Below are positions 1 to 12,227 of a DNA stretch of 64,000 nucleotides, piece by piece (the first letter of the stretch is position 1; every line of letters begins with the position of its first letter). The stretch comes from Pectinophora gossypiella. Its lineage: Eukaryota > Arthropoda > Insecta > Lepidoptera > Gelechiidae. The translations under genes were made by a program, and so were the position numbers. A model generated the notes under the pieces. It was not told where the DNA came from, made no database searches, and was given only the letters and a program-made list of their open reading frames with translations. The stretch spans positions 7,316,001 to 7,380,000 of the forward strand of contig NC_065408.1 of assembly GCF_024362695.1 (NCBI RefSeq), in the 5' to 3' direction.

Positions 1-595
1 CAGCAATAAAAGGTGTGCATGAGGATAATTTATGACTAGAGATTGGAGTTTTGTTAGTGTTCATGATTATTAGTTTTAATTGCTATTGAACGATGCATTA
101 AATTTCGGATTAGACACCGGATCTTTCTTTTCTACGTGGGTTCGTATTTGAGTACGGACTGTATCGGGTTTTATATTGTATTTTCCATTCGGGTAGAGCA
201 GTGTCAGTGACTGTATGTGGTCGTGTGTGCTATCGCAGTTGTCGGCTTTTTGTCGCATCGGGCCGGTCGCGCTCGTGCGGTGGCCGGCGCGTGGGCGGCC
301 GGCCTATAGATACTCGTTCGTTTTGTTAATTTTAAAACGAGTCCAACATTATTTATTGTATGAATATTTTTATAGCAAACGGTCACTAAGGATGGATCCA
401 GTACATTTGTTATGATACACCGTTAACTAACACCTACATCAGGAATTGAGTTGTCTTACATTCTAAAGATATTCTTTTGATTATTTCAGTCGAGCTTAGC
501 ACGAATACACCATCAAATAAAATATCCACTAATTACTTACTTTAGCTGCGTCATCCAAAGACCTTTATTAGTGTGTCTATATGTTTGCCACTTAC
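1..595. other. Zasp intron downstream of the PDZ exon; GC-rich patch
   Basis: No coding exon was recognised. A GC-rich patch at about 235-305 stands out in AT-rich DNA and could be an alternative promoter or enhancer, but no splice or reading-frame evidence supports a transcript. Confidence 0.4.
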
Positions 596-700
596 CTTCT
601 GTACTACAAGTGGTGTGCCGAAGTCCTTGCCGCCCTGGAGCCGGAAGCCGAGCGGCTCCTGGTTCGACTTGTTCAGCCGCACAGTCATCAACTGTGCCAT
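596..700 (-). CDS. Zasp: Zasp-like PDZ/LIM protein, first coding exon (partial gene)
   Basis: This 35-codon exon starts at an ATG directly behind a TTGTTGCAG acceptor (ATG at 700-698) and ends in phase 0 at a GTAAG donor (595-594). It encodes the start of a PDZ domain: MAQ start, then a GFRLQGG carboxylate-binding loop and a LVVQK strand. Family knowledge: Zasp/ALP/Enigma proteins sit at muscle Z-discs and integrin attachment sites, bind alpha-actinin through the N-terminal PDZ, and carry C-terminal LIM domains. The MAQ start and loop sequence resemble Drosophila Zasp52. The rest of the PDZ and the ZM and LIM regions lie left of the window, so the exact paralogue is not provable here. The ATG follows an acceptor, so a non-coding 5' exon is required; the best candidate ends at 11267. 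Confidence 0.85.
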
Positions 701-3574
701 CTGCAACAATCATTCACACATCAAATACACCACAAATATATTACACAAACATTACCCAACCCAACTCCGATCGATTTATTCACTTTGACCTAAAACCACT
801 CGGTGGCATAAATCAAACCGCATCGCATTGAACTGCGGTCAATCGAGCTGCACAATTTAAAGATTTTAATCTTTTTTGATTTAAAACTGAGATAAAACTA
901 ATTATCATTCCCTAAATAATGAAAGTGGAAAGTGGTTCCGAATAAAAGCGCGATTAAGTATTACGCCAAAGCATTAAGCCTGGCATTTGATCGACCCAAT
1001 TGAAGATTTATTTTCTCTCTGCAGCCTCGCTGACCGCGGTCCGCGGTAACTATTCAGACATCGTGCGATCTATTTTATCTTACATCAACATCTAAGTGCG
1101 AACCGAAAGACATCAGTGAAAGGAGGCTGAGAGCAATACTTTCGTTTATATGTACAGGGAACAAACAATAACCAAATTCATTTATCAATTTTCGGCGACC
1201 AGAGATTTCACTCCGTGATATTCCAAATTTGATTAAGTAATTTATTGATACAATCTCGGGTGCCGTCTTCTCTTCAGTCTCCACGTCAACAAAGTTGCAC
1301 GAACTAACACAATAAATAAACGAAGGCCATTCGTTTTGGTATCTATTCTATTCTCATTTTTTTCTACTCAAGTACAATTATCTGGCCGGTGAACTATAAC
1401 TACCTAATGATTTATCTATATAAGTCTGGGTACTTATTATGAAACTTGTTGGGCATATTAAAAACATATTACTTACTTATTATCTACGTATTAGAAATAC
1501 ATAATCGTATTAGCTACTGTCACCCACATAAATGTAGATCTACTTATGTTCTAGATGATTTGTTTCAAGAGGTAGTGCCAAATAACGCTCATATACTTAC
1601 ATATGCATTAGGTAAATAGACCAGGACATACGAGTACTTATACTACTTCTCTTCTGAATCCTAAATAAATTTCTTACTTATCTGAGTTTTTGTTATCGAA
1701 AAAGAATAACCAAACTAGAAATAGTGAAGAAAACATCATCTAGCGATAATCTTAAATGGATTTCGTAACGCAAAAATCGTGCCTAATCACGAAGCAGAAA
1801 TCAGTATTAGGTAGGAATTAATAGGTACTTTAATACTTGGAATAATTCTTCAATGATCTGTATAGTTAGTGCAAAAAATGAAAGAAGACGGGTACGAACG
1901 AATTCTTGAGCGATTTATTAATGATTTAAAACTAGTTTAAAACTTCGAATAGTTATCTACGGGCAGTCAGCCACAGCCTCGCAGGTAATTATGTGGGCAA
2001 CAATCATTACACTACGAAATCGAGGAGGGGAAGATTGTAGATACATTTTGTGGCGAGCACTTCTTCAAAACCATAATTATAAAGTGCACTTGCATTACTT
2101 ATATGCAGCTGGTTGGTTGGTGTTTTGCCCTTGTTGCATTTTGTATTGAAATCACAGCGGCATTCCACAACCTTGGCCGATGCATTGGCGCCAATCAGCA
2201 GGTCGTGACACTGTCCAACTGACACTTCACATCTTCATCAATTCTTTTCAATTCGCTACAAAATATTCCACGAACCGTACAAGTGGTTAGGTTCTATTCA
2301 TTCGCACATTTCACAACTCGTTTCTGATTGTAAACTTTTTGTTTAAGTACTTAGGTACTTACATTCCTAAAACCTGGATTTAAAATTTACTTTTATGGAG
2401 TTATGTTATAGTTACTTACATATTTGTTTGAAACTGTATGTTTGCAGATAAATAGCTCTCGCGGTTATATTTCTTTATTTTTGCAGTAGCTAGGCAGGTA
2501 TAATTAATAAACAAATTAATCTATTAGAGATAATTATGCTATTACGATTCATTCAGACGTGTATTAATGCTGAATATGATAATTAACATTATCATATAAA
2601 AGTTGTTTTAAAGTAATAGATGGTATACCAATGATAATTTCCTTTATTGCATACTTATGTAGGAATCTAGCCTAATAAGACTAGCTTTTATCTTAGATGT
2701 TTATTGATTTTAGATGGTAGCATCACAGACTGAAGCGTATTTGTCATGCTTTGTTCGAGATTGAACGTCATTTACATTTACCGTCTTATCTTAAGAATGT
2801 AATGTATGATAATTGTTGTAAGCAGTTACTTTAAAGCGGAATTCTCTCTCGTTGGTCCCGTTGTATTTTTATTCAATGTATTACGTAGTGAGCTGTCCGT
2901 TGGTAATTTGGTAATTTTGGCAGGGTGGGCGGCTAACGTCTCTTAACTTACAACAACTCACAGAGTACGACAGTCGTCTCATTTAAGACTTCTATGTCTA
3001 CACGTAACAATCATACCTATAGATACCTACCAAAGACCTTCGATCATAAGTATATTTGGCTGGAGCTAAAGACCTGGTTGAGTCAGTAACCTAAAAAAAT
3101 ACAAGTATATCGATCAGAATCATATTGGATTCCCTATAGGTACTTAATTTAGAAAATGAAATGTAGTCTTCAAACTTATAATACGTATTGGCAATTCTTC
3201 CTCTCTATTGACTTCAAATAATCGCAATGGCACGAAGATAACAAGTGACAGTGATTCTGCTTGACACTTTACCTACACAGCGCGTATACATCACACTTTC
3301 CATTGCATAGTAAAGAAACATTAGGAAACACGAGGCTAGAACGGCCTCTAATTGTTGAACGTCAGACGAAAGTAAAAAGGTACTGTAAACATGATGAGTC
3401 GCCGGCCCTCGGCCCAGGGCACGCCTATCACTTTTTACAATCAGTAGATTGAACAATCGCTGTTCGACGTAACACGGTGACTTATAAGATTTCTTAACAT
3501 TTTAAGAGGGTTCCGAGAAGCGTCCTCGGTGGGGAAGGATTGTGTATTTACATGGTTGGATTTTTTACCGGATC

Positions 3575-3616
3575 GTTACTCATGCGTTAATCGGTGACGT
3601 CACGCGTATGAGTAAC
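3575..3616. promoter_or_regulatory. CRE octamer inside an imperfect palindrome
   Basis: A perfect TGACGTCA (3595-3602) is bracketed by GTTACTCAT (3575-3583) and its exact reverse complement ATGAGTAAC (3608-3616). The following 80 bases are GC-rich. TGACGTCA is the canonical CREB/ATF site. It lies in the Zasp-like first intron, so an intronic enhancer is possible. Confidence 0.35.
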
Positions 3617-6600
3617 CGCAAGAGCCCGCGTCTCGGCTGCGGTCGCCGGGTCGGTCACAAAACCGATTACCTCGCGACGCGGTATTTGGGTGAGACGGAG
3701 ATTCTTTTATGATGCGAATGCCTTCATAATCTGACAGGGACCGGGGTGCATGAGGTGCGCCGCCGCATTTCAACAAAATATTTTCTCAAACTCGAATAAA
3801 CTGACTGCACCGTTGGCACCGTTAACTGTTAAAATAAATATGCATCAGGTTCAAGTATAAATTAGTTTTAATTAAGCTTAAAAGCTGTACGAAATAGAAA
3901 GCAGGGCTTTTACCACAACAGATTAATCATTTTCGTCGTCTTACAACACAACTTGTTTTTATAAACTTCAGTTCACGGCCGATCTGCGTCATCGGGTCGG
4001 TAGGTAAGTTCGTCTCTACGGAAGGTAGCCATAACTAAAACTGCTATCTATAAGACTAATTACTTCCGTGAATCGTTTACTGATAATCAGATGATAAATA
4101 TTAAAATGATCTGTATGCAGTGGTTCTGCACGCGAAAGCATCAGTTTTATTTTTATTAGGTACCTATATAACAGAGACCAATATCTGTGAACATACATAT
4201 TTTTTCCATTTAGATAAGTATTTTGAGTATTTGTGTCACGCATTAATGAATATTTATGAATTCCCTATACGCAAACTCGTTCGGAGACTCGTCTAGCTAG
4301 ATATTATCAATTCTGAATAAAGTGCATCATTTTCGTAAACAAATACAAATGATAGAATGGTTTTAGAGAGCAGAAGTAGCAGAAGCTATCGAACGATAAG
4401 TAACTAATACTATACGTATACTACTTTAGTTTTAGTTACAAAAAAAAAATGATAACACTTGTGCAGAAAAAAGATGGTAGCTAGGTATCATATAGTGCCT
4501 ATTATTGACTGAAAAATCAAATAATAACACTTGCAGTTTAAATAGCGGGAAATATCGGGTTCTGTACGTGGGAGATTCTCACACAATACGATTAAACAGA
4601 AACTGAAACCGTTATAATCTGTGCCAATCAGATTAAGAACCGTCGTAGATGCACGCGCAAATTATTTCAGAGCTACAATAGAAATACCTAAGCATGTACC
4701 TACATGCCTGTTTATTGTGTTCGAAGGTGATGTCATTGCCAGTGTTGTAGTAATTACAAAATACATACGTGTCTGTGCTTTTATTTGTCCAGCTGCGGCC
4801 TTCTGAGGTCGCGCAGTTGTTGGTCTCCGAGATCTTTAAACTTTATTGCCCGTACCGTATTACAGGACTGTTAACTAGGCTTTCACTCTTTCTGAGTACT
4901 GTAAACACTATAAGGCTCGTAACATTTTGGTTGCGTACGAGACAAACGCATATTGCATGCCAGCGTCCGGCTGCGGGCGGCGCGCGAACGCCGTGTCGCA
5001 AGCGTTGGCGTCTGCTGCACTCGACTATTTCAATAATATAATAGCATGACATGGCGCCATGAACCGCTGCTCGCCCTCTAATCACCAACAATTCTTCATG
5101 AATCTCATTACACGAACACAGATTCCGACGATTTATTGCTTCATTAGCACTTCCTCCTTTGTGCATAAGAAAAATAATTACCGTAGTAACATTTAAAAAG
5201 CATTGACACAGACTTGAAATATGATAACAAATTGTCGAAAATAGTGGTGATTCAACAGGCTCTATCGATCATTTTAATGCGTGGATATAAAATTGAATAC
5301 ACACTGATAATCTCCCAGTCATTAATCTTGGGTCTACAACCACAACCCGGCTAGGGATAAATCATTGCACGGTGGAATTCAGTCTGTCTGTGATAGATAC
5401 CAATCGAATATTCTGTAATAGAGAGCTAGGTACTTCTATTAGAGTAGGTCTTATTTGAATTTTTTTGCTAGTTGCATCGCAACGCGTAATTTATTTACTT
5501 AGTAAATGACGTATATTCTAAAGAATTACAATACTGCAGCTTCGCACACAAATTTCGGAATCCACAAATAACACACCGACCTTTTTCAGTTTGTTATCTT
5601 GTCAGCATAACTTTTGCATTTCGGAGGGCTCTCTGTAAATATTGGTACACGACTTCCTGATATGGGAAGGTTAATAACCCGAGTTTACCTGTTGAAGGTT
5701 GAATTTTATATTATGAATATAATAACTCGCAATATTTCATGCAAGCCTTATATATTTCAACTCCGAATGAAAATTAAAATCGTAGCTACGTTATTTCTGC
5801 CGACATCACGTTGAGTGGCGTGGCGGTGCGGAGAGGCATCTCAGCGCGTGCGCAAAGCGTAAACTTGGCACTTGCTTTGCTTGACACATTTGCCGCAAAC
5901 GATTTCTGTCAGCGTCCGCGACGCTCCAGAAACGTTCCAGGTTGTCAGGAATTACTTCAACATTGAATAACACATTGTATAACGCTTCGGTAATGTCATT
6001 AACCCCCAAAATGCAATGTAAGAACCTTGGAGTGTTAAATATAAAACGGTTGCGAAAGAATTGGCAGCCGGCCACGCGACGCTCGGACGTCTCACTGATA
6101 AGACGGCTTTATACTGAAAACTCTCATCGTCAGATCATACTGAACTCCTACGTGATATAGTGGTTCCAGAAACCGAAACCCGCCCCATTTATTAGAGCAA
6201 CTTGATCACGTTAATATAAAAAAAAATTTGGAATCGATAAAGTTTTTCCACTGCTCACAATAGGTTCGGCCCTTATAGCCTTGTCGTAGAAATTAAAAGT
6301 GATTTTGGTTATTGACCTATTGATTGATGTTTTGATCGATCTGTTACATCACTTGTTAGATTAACAAAATAGGCAATAGAACAGCGAAGATTTTCGTGAA
6401 TAACAACTCTAACTGGCGCGACAATTTTGTTGCATAATATAACACGTAGGTCTACCTATTAACACTGAATGTTTTTGTAAACGAAAATAACAGTCATTGA
6501 CGCGGACAAGTTCATTGCGATTGTCACTCTTAAAATTATCTTACAACATTACCATTTTGTTTTTAGAATAGATGCCACTATACTATGTGCAGTTTGAAAT

Positions 6601-9215
6601 TATTTTCCGCACATTGCCTAGACGTCGTGTAAGTCTTGTGAATAACGCAAATATTGGCACACCACCAATAATGACTAGTCGATCACTAACAAGACTTACT
6701 TGCGAAATTAGCAACCACCGCGACCGTGAAAGCGGAATTAATTTATGTTACAGTAATGAAATAGGTCAAGATAACATCACGGTGCATCGCATTGCATTGG
6801 ATCACTCGGGATAGAAACGCAAGACATGTCTTGAGGACAGTGGCCATCCCACGTACCAGTAGATATTTTTAGTAGTGTGAGGTCGTTCCTAGAAGTTACG
6901 TGGGTCAAACATCTGCGTCATCGTTGAACTGCGTGAGTAATGTAATTTTACACATAAGTACGTGATTGTTCGGTACCAAGACGCACTGTTGTGCTTAGTA
7001 CATACACAACGGATGTGCACGATTGATCCCAATGCCTTATTGGCATGTTTATGAATGACACACTGAACCGTGTCTGTCCTCATACACCCACTGACTCCAC
7101 AACATCCAGACAACACACGAGCGTCTTTAGCCTAACAATAGAACTAGGTATATTAAATATAGAAGTTCTAACTGCTAATATAAGCATAATGTGATGGACA
7201 TAAAAAGTATTTTTCAGCAAGTTGCCAAGAAAGATTAAAATCATGTGACAAGGTTTCTAAAAATGCTCTTTACAAATCTTAGGCAAAATTTTAGAACGAT
7301 TGGAACCGGTTCTCTTCCATTATTTTTTTAGATTCGTGCTTTTCTTTTGAAACCGTACCATAGTGAAAACTAGTCGCTCATATAAAAACTACGATAACTT
7401 ATAAGTTATTTGATAACGTCGATGTTGTTTACGTTGCTTTTATGAATATTATTAAATCCATCCATCACCCATACCACACCCATCCAAAAGTTTCTACAAA
7501 AAATATGTTTTCATTTCGGATTTGCATCTTAGATGATCTTAGGTAGTAAGATAAGTATAAAAGTTTACTAATAAACACAATGTGTCTAATTGTTTTGAGT
7601 GTAGGTAACTTTTAGGGACAGATACTAAACAGCTTATAACCATAACAAACAGTGGACTATATTATGAGTAATCGAGCCAGTGGCTGGAGTGACTCATTAG
7701 TCGGGGTCAGGATTAGTCGCAAAACCGATGCCCTTTGTTAGCAGGTAACGGTCATCCGCGAATTAAACCAACTTATACAAGTCTAGACTTCAAAAATAAA
7801 AGCGTTTCCAAGATATTTAAGAAATAGGTACCTACTTAAAATTAATAAATGGAACACGATAGAACAAATATTTAAATATGAAACGTACCTACCTACCTTT
7901 GACTATCGTTATGTTCTCAATAGCGTCCTGTTTATTTATTATATGTATACACCAATTACCTAACTTAGTTATCAATGCTTTTAGACTTGTGTCATTGTAA
8001 CTCTGCCTACTGCTAACTATTATTACTGTTCGTTACTTATCTTGAGAAAAATATTTGTCTTTACATTCCTTTTATACTTATTCCTTGAACTAGGTAGTTG
8101 ATATGCTTTTCCGATGACAAAGGATCCATTGCTTATAACGCGAACGTAGTAAATTCAACGTATCGATAAGCGTATTTAGTGATTATATGCAAATCGAAGA
8201 GGAAACAGAACGGTATGAGTCATGTGTGTAGTACCTTAAAATGGTTATAATCTAACAAATGACATAAGAAAACGTGATAAATATATTGAAACTAAAGTTT
8301 GATCGATTGATTGATTACAATGATTCGAGCATATTATCGGCGTTAGATAAAGTATATTAAGTTACCCACTGATTTCTTGTCTCTCAGAGTTCCTTTCAAA
8401 AAGTTTTTCTACGTTTATTAGTACGCTGCTATACTTTTAATATACTTACATAAACCGTAAATAACTTCGGTTTTAACCGATGATGTCATTGTTTTTATAG
8501 GAAAAAGTTTGTAGTGTTAGTCCGCCCGCATGATATGTGCAACAACATTGTAGGTATGTTGGGTCTCTTTGAGAACACAAGATATAATAAAATAACGTAA
8601 GTAACGTTTTTCACTTAGACACCAGTGAAAAATATATATAAGTACCTAGTTATAGGGATTTTATTACAAATTACAGCAAACTCAATGCAAAGATTAGAAT
8701 ACCTATACGGATTAATAACGCACATTAGCTATCCACGTGAATGTATCGTCTCATTTGTAGAAGTAACATCGCAGTAAAGAGGTGCAAGTATGTAAACACA
8801 ACTAAATACTCGTAATTATCATGCAAAGTTTACCTACAGGCACATAAGGCTATGTAGCGACTACAAACAACACAGTATTACACGGTATTTTATGTAGCGT
8901 CTGTTAAAATTTGCATTTCCTGTTCCTTGTTCATCTTTTGTTTGTCAAGTAAGGCGCTCATTAAATTATTACAAAGAAAGAGTTAAAATTTTCCTTTATT
9001 ACTCAGCAAGTTCAAGGCAATAAGTATTATGGACATAGAAGTCCAAGGTACAAGTCCTATGTACAAGGAGCCCGAAAGATTTATATAAAACTACCGTGGA
9101 TTTATTGCACATATTCCGATACGCTATTGAATCTCCGTGAAGCCGTAACATTATAAAATCAAAGGGCTGGCTGCATGAACGTTTTAAAATTCCCTTTAGT
9201 TTGGGCCGTTGCACT

Positions 9216-9444
9216 CAGTGGTGTGCCGTTCCCGGGAATGTTCCCGCTTTAGGAACGTTCCTGGTAGTAAAAAGACGCAAAACTTGTGAAAAAGAGCTTT
9301 AATACTTAACATTTACGAAGATAAGACCGGATTACAATAAAGAACAACTTGGAAAAGAAAAGCAGCCAGTGTCCTAACTATTGAAGAGTTTCTACAACGG
9401 GACATTCCCACTTTGGGAAAATTCCCGGGAACGGCACATCACTG
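9216..9444. mobile_element. hAT-type MITE with 8-bp target duplication
   Basis: A 229-bp element is bounded by 30-bp terminal inverted repeats starting CAGTGGTGTGCCGTTCCCGG on the left and CAGTGATGTGCCGTTCCCGG on the right when reverse complemented (two mismatches over 30 bp). It is flanked by perfect copies of GTTGCACT (9208-9215 and 9445-9452). Eight-bp duplications and CA...TG ends are hallmarks of hAT transposons. There is no coding capacity, so it must have been mobilised in trans. Confidence 0.9.
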
Positions 9445-11266
9445 GTTGCACTCTTGCTGAGACTTGTCTAACCGGCCCGCTATCAGTCCGCGGTCGGATT
9501 CATCGCGCCCGCCCGTGCCCAATGGCTGGGATATCACCAATCGTAACTACAGGCCATATCCACAACCACTACCATGGAAACCGTCCGGCTGGCGGCTACG
9601 CAACTACATCTACCAAGCTGATAACGCGGAAAGCCAACGCCGAAGGCTAATGTTTTGGTACATAGGACCTACGGCTGCGCGTAACATTATGCGTGAAACT
9701 TTTTAACTACGGCATTTCTATAAAATTGTAGCTACAGCTGCCACGGCAATATAAAAATACCTCTCCAAGGTTGAAACAAACAGCTGTAGACATGAGTAGC
9801 TGACTAGATATGTAATTATGAGGTACATAATATTCGTGGATGTAGCAAGTTGGGTTGATGATCGCTCACGTATGGGAATGCATGCGTGATGAATTTATCA
9901 TTACCTATTGAATGATTATCCGATAAGCAGTAAACGAGAGATAAATAGTACTCTGCAGGCTACAGTACGTACCTAATTGCTATCCTCTGACTGTTTAAGC
10001 CAGACAGCTACCCTACAAATGTCCTGCAATAAATTGTATGTAGTAGACGATAACGCAGGTATATTGCAAACATAATAATAATAATTATGTGCACAGTCGC
10101 GGCGTATTATAATTCTATTGATGACCGAACGCCTAACCAATGACAATGATACATTATCGTGTATTGTTTATATTAATTTTCCTGAAGTATGACTGTAACG
10201 GCTGACTACTGAAGTACGTTTTCCTGTTATTGTTTAAATAGAGAAAAATAACTACACCCCGACGACAGAATATAATAAGAAAACTGCGCAACGCTTGACG
10301 AGGTAGGAATGCGATAACGTCTTCAAGGTTCGTCCGCGCGAGCACGATTTTCCCAAGGGCTGAAACATTTTCCGCGTCTGAGTGCATCTAATTGCCAATT
10401 TACTCCGCAAAACTGCCAAAACATAAGGTTTATCGGTAATTCGTGAACGTCTATGACTTGACCCGCGTCACCTGGCCAACTAGTTACTCTTATGCAATTG
10501 ACCAGGTTCCTGACTGGGATAGCTTAGAGAATTGTCTTGCTGTTCATTCATTAAGAAAATCTATATCATCTAGTCTCACATTAGCCTACCTACCTGGTTT
10601 TATGTAAATGACAAGGTACTTGCTGGAATGTTTACTAAATAAACAAGTTTCAATCACCGCCGGCTTGTATCAGTACCCCAATTTAGAGTATTATCGGAGA
10701 CTTATGTAAATTCAACGTCAGCAAAAGGTACACTTATAGGAAATTAATATTTTCCTGTTTGAATTCTAACACTAAATACAACCCAAGGCGTATTTTTTTT
10801 TAATTCCTCCCGGCACGTGCCTATAAAAAACATTTTCATGAAACTAATTTCAAGCTCATTCGATTTCTTTGCCAATTTGCGGAATTTGATACGTATTTCA
10901 TAACCCCAATAAGAATATGTGAATAAGCACTTTATAGAGCATTCTAATTTGCATAACCTATGTAGAATCTTTTTGGGCCTGGCAGTTATTGGAAGATAGA
11001 TACTTATTAGCATACGAGTATCTCCTCACCACCTTCTCCCTCAACTTTTGCGTGCAAAATTACAAAGTTCAGCGGCATCTTGAGCGACTACTTAGGAATT
11101 AATCCATCTCGAATTTCCTAAAAATCTTACTGTAAGCATCGTCCTAATTTAGCGTGTAACAGCGCTATCGATTCCGAGAAACAGCTGTTTATTTTAAAAC
11201 CGCGATGCGGTAACACAATCTGCAGGGTGCGCTCCCGCAGCTCGCAGGCTGGAGGAGGATACTCAC

Positions 11267-11545
11267 GTCGGGGTCGGTTCTGGGGGCCGGGGTTGGTCTT
11301 CTTCACTCGACACTGTCAATCACTGGTTCAAAACACGCCGCGCGACCGTTTCGAAATAGGCGATCGCGCTCGCGGGATATTTTTAGAGCGGTAATACGAC
11401 ACCGGGCGCAGGCGTCGGTCGTTCGGTCGTGGTGCTGGGGCGAGGCGCGGCGCGCGAGTGAGCCGGGCCGCGCGCGCCCCCCCCGCGCAGCCTGCGAGGA
11501 CGATACCCTCCGCCCGGAGCCGCACTAACAACCCTTTGTGTACCG
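11267..11545 (-). promoter_or_regulatory. Putative Zasp non-coding first exon and GC-rich promoter
   Basis: On the minus strand a strong donor (CCGAC then GTGAGT, GT at 11266-11265) follows a sequence without a sustained reading frame. The stretch 11400-11520 is strikingly GC- and CpG-rich against an AT-rich background, as at a promoter. The only downstream minus-strand exon I recognise is the Zasp coding exon at 700-596, which needs an upstream untranslated exon. Linking them gives a first intron of about 10.6 kb. The left boundary (11267) is a splice site; the right boundary is a guess, and the link is inferred from position and strand. Confidence 0.5.
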
Positions 11546-11711
11546 TGACACACTGCCTGTACACAGCGAAATTAATGAACACCAACCTCCTGCCAGAACC
11601 TGTTCTCGATGCAAAAACTTAATTTCGCCCGTGCTTAGATCAGCTGGGCCAGTTCGGCCACCTTTAGGTACCTGGAGGGGTGATAAGAGGATGAAACACT
11701 TACCCTTATTA

Positions 11712-11717
11712 TTTATT
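11712..11717 (-). terminator. Candidate SEC63 poly(A) signal
   Basis: TTTATT on the plus strand gives AATAAA on the SEC63 strand, about 510 nt past the SEC63 stop codon (12230-12228). Other A-rich candidates exist nearby, so this is only the clearest hexamer. Confidence 0.3.
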
Positions 11718-12227
11718 TCTGATCAAAATCAAGTTCGATTTATGTTTCTCTTTATGTTCATGTGTATGTTTGTAGATGTACCTTAAAAACATAAGAATCA
11801 TAAGAGAAATCTCTAAATAAATACAAAACAACAGCTGTTAAAATTTTCTTGAATCACCCAGTTAACAATTATTTCTTATATAAAATTAAATATGTAGGCC
11901 AAGCCAAGACAATGTGAATATTTACCACTGGGTATATCTATGAGCTGTTCTTCACAACCGGACAAATCACAGGACAGCGTCGTCGCGACGACGCGGCAGA
12001 TGTACCTACATAATACAATTACCACACGGGAAGACACTGTTCCACAAAATATGAAACGGATAATGATTTTTCTAATGTTTCTCTTCTTATTACGCGTTAA
12101 GGAAGTAAATAATACAACAAAATTAGAATATAAAACATTTATATTCACTCGCTCTCAAACCATACAACAACATATCCCGCTTACTTCTCGTAATAAACTC
12201 TACAAAAATAACTTAATCCTGGATAAT

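Larger units (their letters stand above)
701..11266 (-). other. Zasp-like first intron, about 10.6 kb, no coding exon seen
   Basis: AT-rich sequence with scattered short open frames that lack splice signals or recognisable domains. Inside it I can support one hAT-type MITE (9216-9444) and one palindromic CRE-like site (3575-3616). Long first introns of muscle structural genes often carry enhancers, so conserved islands are plausible; that is inference. I see no second gene. Confidence 0.5.

Noticed and set aside
4843..5166. 107-codon minus-strand frame over a GC-rich patch
   Set aside because: No recognisable domain or exon signals; sits in the inferred Zasp intron.
9464..9706. 80-codon plus-strand frame next to the hAT MITE
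   Set aside because: Proline-rich but no domain, splice context or start support; likely chance frame in a locally GC-richer patch.
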